DNA of 64,000 bases from JARFVT01 sp036677425 (lineage in GTDB: Bacteria; Pseudomonadota; Alphaproteobacteria; UBA8366; Aestuariispiraceae), in the NCBI GenBank assembly GCA_036677425.1, contig JARFVT010000011.1, positions 1-64,000 on the forward strand, written 5' to 3'. The position numbers and the translations under genes were made by a program. The notes under the pieces were generated by a model, which saw only the letters and a program-made list of their open reading frames with translations, was not told the DNA's origin and ran no database searches. This document shows positions 27,405 through 35,536 of the stretch, piece by piece (the stretch's first letter is position 1; the number at the start of each line of letters is the position of its first letter).

Positions 27405-28919
27405 CTATTTCCAAATGGCTTTACCATTTCCGGGCAGGCCTAAATCTTGCCAAATATCTGATATTTTATCGATAACATCTTGGTCCATTCTTATTTCTGT
27501 TCCCCATTCTCTTTTGGTTTCTGGGGTAATTTTATTGGTCGCATCAAGGCCAATTTTTGACCCAAGGCTATCCTCAACGCTAGCAAAATCAAGATAATCT
27601 ATCGGTGTATTTTCGATTAAAGTTATATCGCGCACTGGATCCATTTTTGTCGATACCGCCCACATTACCTCTTTCCAATCGCGAGCATTAATATCATCAT
27701 CGACGATGATTAACCATTTGGTATACATGAATTGGCGCAGATAGCTCCACGCGCCCATCATTATACGTTTTGCATGACCGGGATAGGCTTTTTTGATGGA
27801 AATCACCGCGATACGATAACTGCAGCCCTCTGGCGGTAGCCAAAAATCGGTTATTTCTGGAAACTGTTGTTGAATTAATGGGATAAAAACCTCGTTTAAG
27901 GCCTCCCCCAATATTGATGGCTCGTCGGGCGGCCTGCCAGTAAATGTCGATAAATATATCGGGTCTTTACGCATTGTAATGGCAGAAATAGTGAATGTCG
28001 GGAATTTATCGACCGAATTATAATATCCCGTATGATCGCCATATGGGCCTTCATCGGCCATATCATCCAATGATACATGACCTTCGAGGATTATTTCTGC
28101 CTCCGACGGGACTTTAAGTGGAATGGTTTTGCAATCGACCAATGTTACTTTTTTACCGCGCAAAAGCCCCGCGAATTGATATTCAGATAATGTATCTGGC
28201 ACAGGTGTTACCGCCGCCAATATTGTGCCTGGATCAGCCCCAATAACCACCGCAACGGGCAATGGTTCGCGGTTTTTCTTTTTCCATTTGGCAAAATGCT
28301 GTGCGCCACCGCGATGTTTTAACCAGCGCATGATGGTTTTATTTTTTGCAATGACCTGCATTCTATAAATACCAAGATTAAAATCATCGGTTTTATCGCC
28401 CTTTGGATTTGGCCCTTTTGTTACCACTAAAGGCCAAGTTATCAATGGCGCGGGTTCATTAGGCCAGCAGGTTTGAATAGGTAATTTTGCCAAATCAATA
28501 TCATCGCCCGTCAAGATAATTTCTTGACATGGGGCTTTTTTAACGGATTTTGGCTGCATGCTCATCACGGTTTTTATAATCGGCATCATTTCCATTGCCT
28601 CGCGAAAGCCATTTGGCGGTTGCGGTTGGCGTAAAAATGCCAATGTCTCGCCAATTTGGCGCAATTGGTCTGGCTCTCTACCCATACCCCATGCCACGCG
28701 TTCGACCGTGCCGAATAAATTAACCAACACGGGCATATCAGATTTTGCGCCATCTTCTTTAATGACATTTTCAAATAATACGGCGGGCCCTTTCTCTGAC
28801 AATAATCTAGTTTGAATTTCTGTCATTTCTAATTTGGTCGATACGGGTTGTTTAACCCGATATAGCCGGCCTTCATTTTCAAGCTTGGTAATAAATTCAC
28901 GTAACGAGGCATAAGCCAT
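27405..28919 (-). CDS. ubiD: UbiD-family decarboxylase (ubiquinone biosynthesis)
   Basis: This 504-residue enzyme uses prenylated FMN to decarboxylate 4-hydroxy-3-polyprenylbenzoate. Typical motifs are NLFGTVERVAWGMG, the region NLGIYRMQVIAKNKTIMRW (prenyl-FMN and metal binding), ILEGHVSLDDMADEGPYGDH with the catalytic Glu-Asp-Glu residues, and TFTGRPPDEPSILGEA. Length matches E. coli UbiD (about 497). It lies 148 bp upstream of nosR on the same strand, but nosR has its own FNR-type site. Confidence 0.95.
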   Translation of the reverse strand: MAYASLREFITKLENEGRLYRVKQPVSTKLEMTEIQTRLLSEKGPAVLFENVIKEDGAKSDMPVLVNLFGTVERVAWGMGREPDQLRQIGETLAFLRQPQPPNGFREAMEMMPIIKTVMSMQPKSVKKAPCQEIILTGDDIDLAKLPIQTCWPNEPAPLITWPLVVTKGPNPKGDKTDDFNLGIYRMQVIAKNKTIMRWLKHRGGAQHFAKWKKKNREPLPVAVVIGADPGTILAAVTPVPDTLSEYQFAGLLRGKKVTLVDCKTIPLKVPSEAEIILEGHVSLDDMADEGPYGDHTGYYNSVDKFPTFTISAITMRKDPIYLSTFTGRPPDEPSILGEALNEVFIPLIQQQFPEITDFWLPPEGCSYRIAVISIKKAYPGHAKRIMMGAWSYLRQFMYTKWLIIVDDDINARDWKEVMWAVSTKMDPVRDITLIENTPIDYLDFASVEDSLGSKIGLDATNKITPETKREWGTEIRMDQDVIDKISDIWQDLGLPGNGKAIWK

Positions 28920-29112
28920 AAGATAATATTCCCGTAATTGAAATCTCGATAATATTTATAAATAATATCAATATGGATATGACATGATCCAGCCTTGATA
29001 TACAAGCTTTGTACATAGAGGCCTTGAAGAATTTATAATCTTTATATATTTTTCTTAAAATATTATTAGAGGACTATAATTATTCAAAAGATAATATTAA
29101 GATTGAATATAA

Positions 29113-29211
29113 AAAAGCCCTTCTGATAAAGCAAAATCTTACCCTGTTGATATTGCTATTATAGAAAATAATAATGCAAAAAATTTTATTGAAACTAAAA
29201 AAGAAAACTAA
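29113..29211 (+). pseudogene. Short coding remnant, possibly restriction-endonuclease-like
   Basis: Between two stops, 32 codons read KSPSDKAKSYPVDIAIIE and, after NNNAKN, FIETKKEN. The spacing VD...FIETKK recalls the D-(E)-x-K nuclease core at the N-terminus of HsdR-type proteins, but the match is short and I cannot confirm it. It has no start codon. The 28920-29112 stretch before it holds nothing I can support. Confidence 0.2.
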
Positions 29212-29247
29212 AAATTGTAAAAAGATATAGAATAATTACAAAATTAT

Positions 29248-29367
29248 ATGAGCCAAAATGATGCACTTGATGTCAATATGCGGAAGATTAAAATAGTTAA
29301 AAATCCTGATTGCGCTCTTTGTGGTGAAAATCCATCAATAAAAACAATAGATGATGCGGGGAAGTAA
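29248..29367 (+). pseudogene. C-terminal remnant of a MoeB/ThiF-type adenylyltransferase
   Basis: A 39-codon frame contains KIVKNPDCALCGENPSI. This matches the conserved C-terminal zinc-binding tail of MoeB/ThiF/HesA proteins (for example KDPNCPLCGENPTI), which normally sits at the end of a protein of about 250-390 residues. The rest of the gene is absent. The short frame starts with ATG but has no ribosome site, so it is a scrap. Confidence 0.55.
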
Positions 29368-29475
29368 TATATAAAATAACATTTAATAAGAACAAAGCAT
29401 AAAAATTAATTGACAATCAGTGAATATATGTATATATAGATGTATTATTACGCAAATACGTATTTTTTTATACTT

Positions 29476-29673
29476 TACGCGCTAACCTAAGCTGCGGGCG
29501 GTTGGATTTTTTTAACGTTGCACTAAGCTGTGGCTCTCGCGTGCTCACGCTTGTTCGCTCTCGCATTAAAAAATGCTCGCTACATAAAATATACGCTAAC
29601 TATAAAGTAAAACTCCAACCAATCACGCAAGTGATTTGCAAGGGCGACTGCCCGTAGCTTAGGTTAGCGCGTA
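29476..29673. repeat. 198-bp MITE-like unit with 24-bp terminal inverted repeats
   Basis: TACGCGCTAACCTAAGCTGC at the left (repeat 29476-29499) and its inverted copy at 29650-29673 match at 23 of 24 positions. The interior is itself rich in inverted stretches (CAATCACGCAAGTGATTTG). Related sequence occurs inverted at 30491-30560, and the AGCTTAGTGCAACG part recurs near 48151. It contains no gene. Confidence 0.7.
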
Positions 29674-29704
29674 GATATAAAAAGAGGGCGACTGCCCGCC
29701 GCCG
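29669..29704 (+). repeat. 36-bp repeat, inverted partner at 30451-30486
   Basis: The sequence GTAGATATAAAAAGAGGGCG followed by ACTGCCCGCCGCC is present as its reverse complement, with few differences, at 30451-30486. The two arms enclose about 750 bp that hold one gene fragment and the SEL1 pseudogene. The left copy overlaps the right end of the 198-bp unit. Confidence 0.65.
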
Positions 29705-29965
29705 TTAGGTGTAGAATATATAAAAAAAGCATTAAAATCGGCAAATATTGATCAAACAAATCCCGCTGCAATTAATAAGTTTTTTACTAATAATCCAACT
29801 GCATTGCAAAAAATTAAAATGGAGGGCTTGAGGAAAATTATGGTTGAAGCAGTTGGTGGTAAAATATCGGGGGCTATTGCCAAAAAACTATCAAATGGCG
29901 ATGAGATAGCGGAGAAAATGTTGGAGAAATCATTAAGTGAGATAAAAGATATTTTTTTAAATTAA
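29684..29965 (+). pseudogene. Fragment of an unidentified protein gene fused to a repeat
   Basis: An open frame without start codon begins inside the repeat (EGDCPPPLGVEY) and continues as YIKKALKSANIDQTNPAAIN, then FFTNNPTALQKI, then a helix-rich tail ending SLSEIKDIFLN, stopping at 29963-29965. The biased, protein-like composition suggests a genuine 3' gene fragment of about 80 codons. I do not recognise it. It converges with the SEL1 pseudogene. Confidence 0.3.
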
Positions 29966-29973
29966 ATAATATA

Positions 29974-30010
29974 TAAAAAATACTGTGGTTAGTTGTTTTC
30001 TAACCACAGT
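29974..30010 (-). terminator. Rho-independent terminator for the SEL1 gene
   Basis: ACTGTGGTTAG (29982-29992) and CTAACCACAGT (30000-30010) form a perfect 11-bp stem with a 7-nt loop. On the minus strand the stem is followed by ATTTTTTATAT, so it terminates minus-strand transcription. The last codons of the SEL1 reading frame lie within it. Confidence 0.7.
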
Positions 30011-30362
30011 ATTCCTAGCTGCTTTCCCTTAATAAATAAATTTGCGATAGTTTTGTTTGCGGGGACATATTTTTGTTTTATCAACTCAATTGAGTTGGAT
30101 GCTTTTATATTTCCATTTTGCGACGCAATATACATCCACTTTACGCCAAAATGATAGTAGTTTATCATTGGTTTTTTTCAAAAAATACTAGTGCTAATCT
30201 TGCCTGCGCCTCAGCATCACCCAACTCTGCTAATGGTAGTAATTGATTATAAGCAGTTTGATAATCGCCCGCATCATAAGCGGCTTTTCCCGCTTTATAA
30301 TCGGCAAATGCTGCATTTCCCGCAAATAAGATAACAGTGATAATTATATTAATCAGACGCAT
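29989..30362 (-). pseudogene. Secreted SEL1-repeat protein, frameshifted
   Basis: The ORF begins with a signal peptide (IIITVILFAGNAAFA) and a SEL1/TPR-like repeat (DYKAGKAAYDAGDYQTAYNQ, LLPLAELGDAEAQARLA). It then stops at 30165 just after an A7 run in GAAAAAAACC. In another frame the next repeat continues (HFGVKWMYIASQNGNIKAS) and runs to a stop at 29989, about 60 codons later. A single-base slip at the homopolymer explains both halves. It could be a true mutation, phase variation at the A-tract, or a sequencing error. Confidence 0.65.
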
Positions 30363-30438
30363 TAAATTCTCCCAATATGATTAATATTATGTAACAAGAA
30401 CTTATATTTTTCAAGTGATGGTTGTGGGGCTATATTTT

Positions 30439-30512
30439 ACGCATAAGCGCGGCGGGCGGTCGCCCTCTTTTTTATATCTACGCGCATAAGCGCGGCGGGT
30501 GGTCGCCCTTAC
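30439..30512 (+). repeat. Two tandem GC-rich palindromic units
   Basis: GCATAAGCGCGGCGGGCGG plus TCGCCCT occurs at 30441-30466 and again with one change at 30485-30510. The segment from 30451 is the inverted partner of 29669-29704, and the part beyond 30491 is an inverted, diverged copy of the interior of the 29476-29673 unit. The GC-rich content contrasts with the AT-rich neighbours. Confidence 0.6.
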
Positions 30513-30573
30513 AATCACTTCGTGATTGGTTTAAGTTTGCCTTTAATTATGTAGCTTGCGTATATCGTTCTAG

Positions 30574-30619
30574 CAAACCCCGAGCAACGAAGTTGCGACG
30601 ACGCGTTTGCGTTAAATAT
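30574..30619 (+). repeat. Palindromic repeat, second copy at 48079-48121
   Basis: CAAACCCCGAGCAACGAAGT followed by TGCGACGACGCGTTTGCGT. It can fold with outer arms CAAAC/GTTTG and an inner stem GCAAC-GAA-GTTGC. A nearly identical copy sits 17.5 kb away, inside an IS remnant. The size and structure recall bacterial palindromic elements such as RPE or REP. Confidence 0.65.
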
Positions 30620-30643
30620 AAATAAAGTCAAGCCCGCATTGAT

Positions 30644-31372
30644 ATGGCAAAAAATAATAAAGGTAATAATGCCGAAGACCATAAGGAAGATAAAACCCAA
30701 ACAGCAAAATATAGCCAAGAATTAACTGCCGATGGTGGTTTGCGTTTGATTGAAATAACCGATCAGTTTGATGGTGGCACTGGTGATGATAAAATACCGA
30801 CAGCGCAAAATGAAGACGGTAGTTATAGTCTTGGCAGTAATAAAAATCTTCAAGATGCAGAAATAACAAAGAATAAATCTGTAAATATTATAAAAGAAAT
30901 AAAAAAATATCAAAGGCTACGATTAGATGGTGTTAATCTTGATTCTGCAAGAAAGTATAAAAAACAGACTATTGATATTATTAATAAATCTTTTCCCGAT
31001 GGCGGCATTGTCAAGGATAATCTTTTATATCAAATTGATCCTAATAAACATCTTGTGCCTGAAAAAATACTAGATAGTTCGGAATTAGAATCCAATGAAC
31101 TGCACCAAAAAATAGCTATGAATGAAAGATTTAATGCAAATTTAGCTCCTGAATATATGGAAAATCGCGGTAAAACCGTTCAAGATTATAAAATGGCTCG
31201 TGGAAATATGCTGGAGCTTGGCGAAACCTATGCCAAGGCTAAACGCATTGAATAAATTGCTGGTGAAATAGATGATTTAAGGTCAAGCGACCTCCCGCAA
31301 AGAGAAAAAAATACTAAAATTCGTAATCTGGAAGATGCGGATGATCAAGAAATTACACTGCAATTCATTTAG
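30644..31372 (+). pseudogene. Unidentified acidic protein gene with internal stop, truncated by IS debris
   Basis: The 203-codon frame starts at an ATG with no convincing ribosome site, 25 bp after a palindromic repeat. It encodes a hydrophilic, Asn/Asp/Lys-rich protein (LTADGGLRLIEITDQFDGGT, INKSFPDGGIVKDNLLYQID, MENRGKTVQDYKMARGNMLE). It stops with TAA at 31253-31255, but the same frame continues with IAGEIDDLRSSDLPQRE and NLEDADDQEITLQF to a junction with transposase debris at about 31372. I do not recognise the family. The original gene was probably longer at both ends. Confidence 0.45.
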
Positions 31373-31557
31373 CTGGGCAAGCCGCAACAAAATGCTTATA
31401 TCGAGCGATATAACCGAACAGTAAGATATGACTGGCTGAGCAAATATATTTGAAAATATTGAACAAACTACAGGAGGATGCTACTAAATGCTTGTGTACA
31501 TACAATAATGAAAGACCTAACATGGCAATAGGCGGAATTACGCCGATACAAAATTAA
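31373..31557 (+). pseudogene. C-terminal remnant of an IS3-family transposase OrfB
   Basis: The frame GKPQQNAYIERYNRTVRYDW carries the typical third acidic residue (Glu in YIERYN). It is broken by stops and frameshifts but continues with FENIEQ, then YNNERPNMAIGGITPIQ. This C-terminal signature belongs to IS51/IS407-like OrfB proteins, the same broad type as the N-terminal remnant at 1261-1815. No terminal repeats are recognisable. Confidence 0.75.
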
Positions 31558-31666
31558 CTATTGAGCATGCCCATAGTTAATTAAACAATAACTTATAACG
31601 CCACTTATAAAGGGAGATTGCCATATAATAATCGATAACTTAAATTGGGCTCAGGCCCTAGTCATT

Positions 31667-32443
31667 TTATACTGCCAAAAGAGATAACTCCTTTGCGGCA
31701 TCACGCAAGGGTTCTATATATTCCATAGCATCAGATAAAGATAAGCGTTGTGTCGGCGCATGAAAAGATAGGGTTGAATACATGCGGCCTTGATCGTCTT
31801 TAATTGGTACGCCAACAGCTATCATATTTTCCATAAATTCTTCATTATCCTGAGAGTATCCTCTCTCACGGGTTAGCTGTAATTCATTTTGGAGAAAATT
31901 AATGTCAATAATTGTCTTAGTGGTATGGGCGACAAAAGATTCCGCACCCATATATCGCAACAAATGGGTTTTACTTAGTGTGGAGAGATAAAGTTTTCCA
32001 CTGGCTGTGCAATAAAAAGGTACTTCTGTACCAATGGGAAGTTGAATACGAAGGGGCCATTTTGTTTCAACACGATCGATATAGATCATACCATTGCGTT
32101 CGGGGATTGCCAAATTACATGTTTCGCCTATTTCCTCGGCTAATTTGGTCATAACGGCAAGACGTGCAGTTCGGATACGTAAGGATGATAGAACATTAGC
32201 ACTCATCATTCGCATTCGTGGCCCTGATGAATAAGACCTGCCATCGATGTCACGCTGTAAAAACCCCTCAGCTTCTAGGGTCGCGAACAATCGGTGGATC
32301 GTAGGTTTAGGCAAGCCAAGATGCAGGTTTACTTCGGTAGGTGTCATCGGAACGCCCGCTTTTGCAACCTCTTCCAGTGTAAATAATAGGCGCAAATTGG
32401 GCGGTATTGTATCTGTGGTTATTTCTGAATAGGTTGCTTTCAT
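31667..32443 (-). CDS. IclR-family transcriptional regulator
   Basis: The product has 258 residues. The N-terminal winged helix-turn-helix (about residues 15-75; EVAKAGVPMTPTEVNLHLGL, KPTIHRLFATLEAEGFLQRD) is followed by the IclR effector-binding domain (IGETCNLAIPERNGMIYIDR, VPFYCTASGKLYLS, SQDNEEFMENMIAVGVPIKD). These are typical of repressors or activators of catabolic operons. It begins 15 bp downstream of the stop of a broken TRAP permease gene and was probably its operon partner. The ATG follows CGGAGA. It appears intact although its likely target is broken. Confidence 0.92.
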   Translation of the reverse strand: MKATYSEITTDTIPPNLRLLFTLEEVAKAGVPMTPTEVNLHLGLPKPTIHRLFATLEAEGFLQRDIDGRSYSSGPRMRMMSANVLSSLRIRTARLAVMTKLAEEIGETCNLAIPERNGMIYIDRVETKWPLRIQLPIGTEVPFYCTASGKLYLSTLSKTHLLRYMGAESFVAHTTKTIIDINFLQNELQLTRERGYSQDNEEFMENMIAVGVPIKDDQGRMYSTLSFHAPTQRLSLSDAMEYIEPLRDAAKELSLLAV

Positions 32444-32458
32444 ATTAATATCTCCGTT

Positions 32459-33035
32459 TTAGGCTCCACTATTTGTTAAAAACATTGTGGATAAACTAGG
32501 TATTAGTGCCACCATAAACCAAACAATTAAAAGCGATACCAAATACATTGAACTATATCTAAGTAACCGGAAATATGGAACCCCAGTTACCCCACTTGCA
32601 ACATATAAATTAAGGCCATAGGGCGGGGTAATAAACCCAATTGATGCTCCTACAAGGAAAATTACGGCAAAGTTGGATTGGGTCTACACCAACGGAATGG
32701 GCAATCGGTGCTAATATAATCGTTACTGGTAGGCTTTCTAAAATCATCCCAGCGACAAATACGATGGCCATAGCAGTGAATAGGACTGCATAATAGCCGC
32801 CCATCCCAGTTACAAAATCCCCAATGACTTGCTGGGCGCCTAACAAAGACAATATTTGTTGCATTACGACTGATATAGCGATCAAAGGGGCTAGGATGCC
32901 AGTAATTTGAGCTGAACGCATGGTGATTGCGGGAATTTCGGAGATTTTAAAACCTTCGATCACCAGCATTTCCTGATAGCTTTTATCATCAATATTACGA
33001 TCATGGCCTTTGGCCATTTCGGGGTGGAGCATTGA
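32459..33035 (-). pseudogene. TRAP transporter large permease (DctM) remnant, 5'-truncated and frameshifted
   Basis: On the minus strand, a DctM C-terminal half is visible: ITMRSAQITGILAPLIAISV, VMQQILSLLGAQQVIGDFV, VAGMILESLPVTIILAPI and HSVGVDPIQ. A frameshift near 32685 follows, and another frame continues NFAVIFLVGASIGFITPPYG, LNLYVASGVTGVPYFRLLRY and ends at TAA 32459-32461. About 230 N-terminal residues are missing: the frame meets a glutathione transferase scrap at about 33035. A different, intact DctM is at 40265-41590. Confidence 0.85.
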
Positions 33036-33195
33036 GCCGATGGTTGCCGTTGTTTCACGTTTTAAAACTTATGATTTGGCAACATGCGATAGCAGCAAGC
33101 AATATATGAAAATTATTTTATCATTGCCTGCAATGAAAGATTGGTATAATGCCGCATTACAAGAAAAATGGGTGATCGCCGAAGATGAAATATAA
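33034..33195 (+). pseudogene. C-terminal remnant of a glutathione S-transferase
   Basis: The plus-strand frame reads PMVAVVSRFKTYDLATCD, then YMKIILSLPAMKDWYNAALQ and EKWVIAEDEI. This matches the C-terminal helical domain of GSTs (PVVSRFRTY..., LPAMQEWYAAALAEPW). The N-terminal thioredoxin-like domain is absent, and the upstream sequence belongs to the TRAP remnant on the other strand. The downstream 33196-33475 stretch holds no gene I can support. Confidence 0.7.
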
Positions 33196-33475
33196 TATTT
33201 GCAATTTTTAATATTCATATGACCTTAGGCTCAGAAAATTATAGAAGAATGACTGTGAGGCAAGATAAAAACAGCAAATTCAGACCGACAGGCCAAGAAA
33301 TAGTTTATTTAAAATAAAATATCAGGCGAGATTTGAATTAATATATTTGGATTTGTTTCTTCCTGATCTAGTATATTTTTAGATAAAAATACTACTGGAC
33401 TATAATATTGTATTTATACCATATATTATTTATAAATGGATTAATTAAAGAGCATTAATATAGGTATAACAGATA

Positions 33476-34174
33476 ATGTTTATGACAAATATATTTAGCA
33501 GGTTTAAAAAAAAGAAACTAAGAAAAACAACAGGAGGTAAAATCAATACCATATTAACGGCGGCAAAAATCACAACATTTTTAGATGTTGGCGCAAATAT
33601 AGGGCAAACTTACGATAAATTACGTTCATCAGGATTCACAGGTAAAATTATATCTTTTGAACCCGTTCCATCAGCCCATAAAATTATAACTGATAAATCA
33701 CAAAATGACCCGTTATGGATTATAACGCCGCGCATGGCATTGGGGTCTGAAAATACCGAAGCTAAATTAAATATCAGCCAAAATACTGATATGAGCAGCC
33801 TGCTTAATCCTTCAAATGACTTACTTAAGGCGCTGCCAAAGACCAATATTATTGATAAGGTAATGACCGATATTCGGACATTAGATAGCCTATATGATGA
33901 TTATTGCAGCCCAAACGACAATATATTCCTTAAAATGGATACGCAGGGGTTTGAACGTGAAGTTTTAAATGGTGCTGCTAATTCCATTAAGAAAATAAAA
34001 GGAATTCAAATGGAACTATCTTTATTTTCTTTATATGAAGGTGAAGAAACATATCTTGGTTTTCTTAATGATCTTCATCAATGGGGATTTTCACCTAAAA
34101 TGATCATAGAAACTAATTTTTCATACCCGCTAAAAAAACAGTTACAAATAGATGTGATATTTATTAAAGATTGA
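33476..34174 (+). CDS. FkbM-family methyltransferase
   Basis: This 232-residue SAM-dependent methyltransferase has the FkbM pattern: TFLDVGANIGQTYDKLR (SAM-binding, about residues 34-50), GKIISFEPVPSAHKII, then IFLKMDTQGFEREVLNGA and IKGIQMELSLFSLYEGE. Members commonly O-methylate sugars or lipids of the cell surface. No polysaccharide genes surround it; it stands alone in the decayed region. The reading frame looks complete (usual 200-280 residues). Confidence 0.88.
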   Translation: MFMTNIFSRFKKKKLRKTTGGKINTILTAAKITTFLDVGANIGQTYDKLRSSGFTGKIISFEPVPSAHKIITDKSQNDPLWIITPRMALGSENTEAKLNISQNTDMSSLLNPSNDLLKALPKTNIIDKVMTDIRTLDSLYDDYCSPNDNIFLKMDTQGFEREVLNGAANSIKKIKGIQMELSLFSLYEGEETYLGFLNDLHQWGFSPKMIIETNFSYPLKKQLQIDVIFIKD

Positions 34175-34190
34175 TAAATAAACCCTATTA

Positions 34191-34334
34191 TTATAAATCT
34201 GATTTAACTTCGAAATGCAGCCATTTTATGAATGCTGCGACTTTTGCTATATCTTTGCGATTATTTGAACAAACAATATAATAGGCAAAATCAATCGCCA
34301 ATGCCCCTAAAAATAATAGTTTTTTATTATGGTT
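34191..34334 (-). pseudogene. C-terminal remnant of a LysR-family regulator
   Basis: On the minus strand, about 45 codons read KKLLFLGALAIDFAYYIVC and, after SNN, RKDIAKVAAFIKWLHFEVKS, ending at TAA 34191-34193. This matches the end of the substrate-binding domain of GcvA-type LysR proteins (AYYLVCPE... KVAAFRDWL). All upstream parts, including the HTH, are missing. Confidence 0.55.
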
Positions 34335-34370
34335 AAGATTGCTTCTAAATTATATTATCTTAAATATATA

Positions 34371-35132
34371 CTAACCGATAAAGTTTTCTATTTTTTCTGC
34401 GTCATAGCCAGATGAGGCATCAAATAATTGGCGAGAATAAGAAGTTTTTAATTTCCTAATAACTAAATCATCGATAGATGCAATCTCTAGTATCTTGCCA
34501 TTTTTCATAATTACAACTTTTTCGCACATTTGTGCAACAACGGCAAGATCATGGCTTACCATAATATATGTTAGGCCTAGCTCACGGCGCAACCTATTAA
34601 GAAGATTCAAAATTTCAGCTTGGATTGACACATCTAATGCCGAAGTTGGCTCGTCCAACAAAATTATTTTTGGTTCTAAAATTAATGCACGCGCAATAGC
34701 TACGCGTTGTCTTTGCCCGCCAGATAATTGATGTGGAAAGCGAAATCTATAGCTATTATCTAATCCTACTTGATCCAATATAGTAATGATTCGTTGTTCA
34801 ATATTATCTAATTTATGAACAACTAAAGGTTCAGATAAAATTTTATCAATTGTATGGCGCGGGTGTAAAGAGCCAAAAGGGTCTTGAAAAACCATTTGAA
34901 CCAAACGGTAAAATGACTTATCTCTTTTTTGATCAAGAAGTTTGTCATTGACTATAATGTTGCCTGATAAATCATCGACTAATCCTGTGATTGCACGTAG
35001 AATAGTTGACTTTCCAGACCCAGATTCACCGACTAAACCAATGCTTCCATTTTTGGGAACATCAAAAGAAACATCATTTAAAACATGATTATCACCAAAC
35101 CAAACATTTAATTTTTCTATTTTTATCGACAT
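34371..35132 (-). CDS. Peptide/nickel-type ABC transporter ATPase (OppF/DppF-like)
   Basis: The product is about 253 residues. Walker A is GESGSGKST, Q-loop QMVFQDPFGSLHPRHTI, signature LSGGQRQRVAIARAL, Walker B IILLDEPTSALDVSIQAE and H-loop SHDLAVVAQMCEKV. The QDPFGSLHPRHTI motif is typical of the second (F) ATPase of oligopeptide importers. The start at 35132 is preferred because GGAAG lies upstream and the preceding OppD frame ends at 35137; an in-frame ATG at 35159 overlaps that gene. The partner ATPase is truncated and no permease or binding protein is present, so it is probably an orphan. Confidence 0.85.
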   Translation of the reverse strand: MSIKIEKLNVWFGDNHVLNDVSFDVPKNGSIGLVGESGSGKSTILRAITGLVDDLSGNIIVNDKLLDQKRDKSFYRLVQMVFQDPFGSLHPRHTIDKILSEPLVVHKLDNIEQRIITILDQVGLDNSYRFRFPHQLSGGQRQRVAIARALILEPKIILLDEPTSALDVSIQAEILNLLNRLRRELGLTYIMVSHDLAVVAQMCEKVVIMKNGKILEIASIDDLVIRKLKTSYSRQLFDASSGYDAEKIENFIG

Positions 35133-35136
35133 ACTG

Positions 35137-35406
35137 TTATTTCTTCCATGCTGCATCACGTTTTAATACATGAAGATCCTGTCCACGACGTTCAAAAGTT
35201 GGTAAACAATCCAACAAACCGCGCGTGTAAGCATGTTTTGCTTTATCCAATTCAGAGGCTTTAAGATCTTCTACAATTTTTCCCTCATACATAACTAAAA
35301 CCCTGTCACAAAAAGAAGATACCAAGGTTAAATCATGGCTAATAAAAATTAAAGCCATCCCTTGTTCTTTGACTAATTTATCTAATATTGCTAGTGATGG
35401 ATACAA
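35137..35406 (-). pseudogene. 3' part of a DppD/OppD-like ABC ATPase
   Basis: 89 codons cover only the end of the ATPase: ILDKLVKEQGMALIFISHDL (H-loop), SSFCDRVLVMYEGKIVEDL and HAYTRGLLDCLPTFERRGQD. Walker A, signature and Walker B are missing. The sequence upstream is unrelated and meets IS copy B within 70 bp. The deletion ends 5' of the H-loop, so the product cannot be active. Confidence 0.85.
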
Positions 35407-35536
35407 CGGGTCATGGCAACATACGATATAAAGCTTTTTAGAAGGAGCACAGCGTATGTACAGTTCAAATCTGACCTGCGCCCTTTAAATTAGTCCATTT
35501 ATAAGTAGAGTCTTTCTCAACAGGAGGAAGATCAGA

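Noticed and set aside
29476..30619. CRISPR array in the repeat-rich region
   Set aside because: Repeats are inverted, of different lengths and not regularly spaced; no unique spacers of constant size and no cas genes in the window.
33010..33195. A 61-codon gene starting at 33010
   Set aside because: Its first codons are antisense to the TRAP remnant; only the part from about 33034 is real GST sequence, so it is a scrap and not a small gene.
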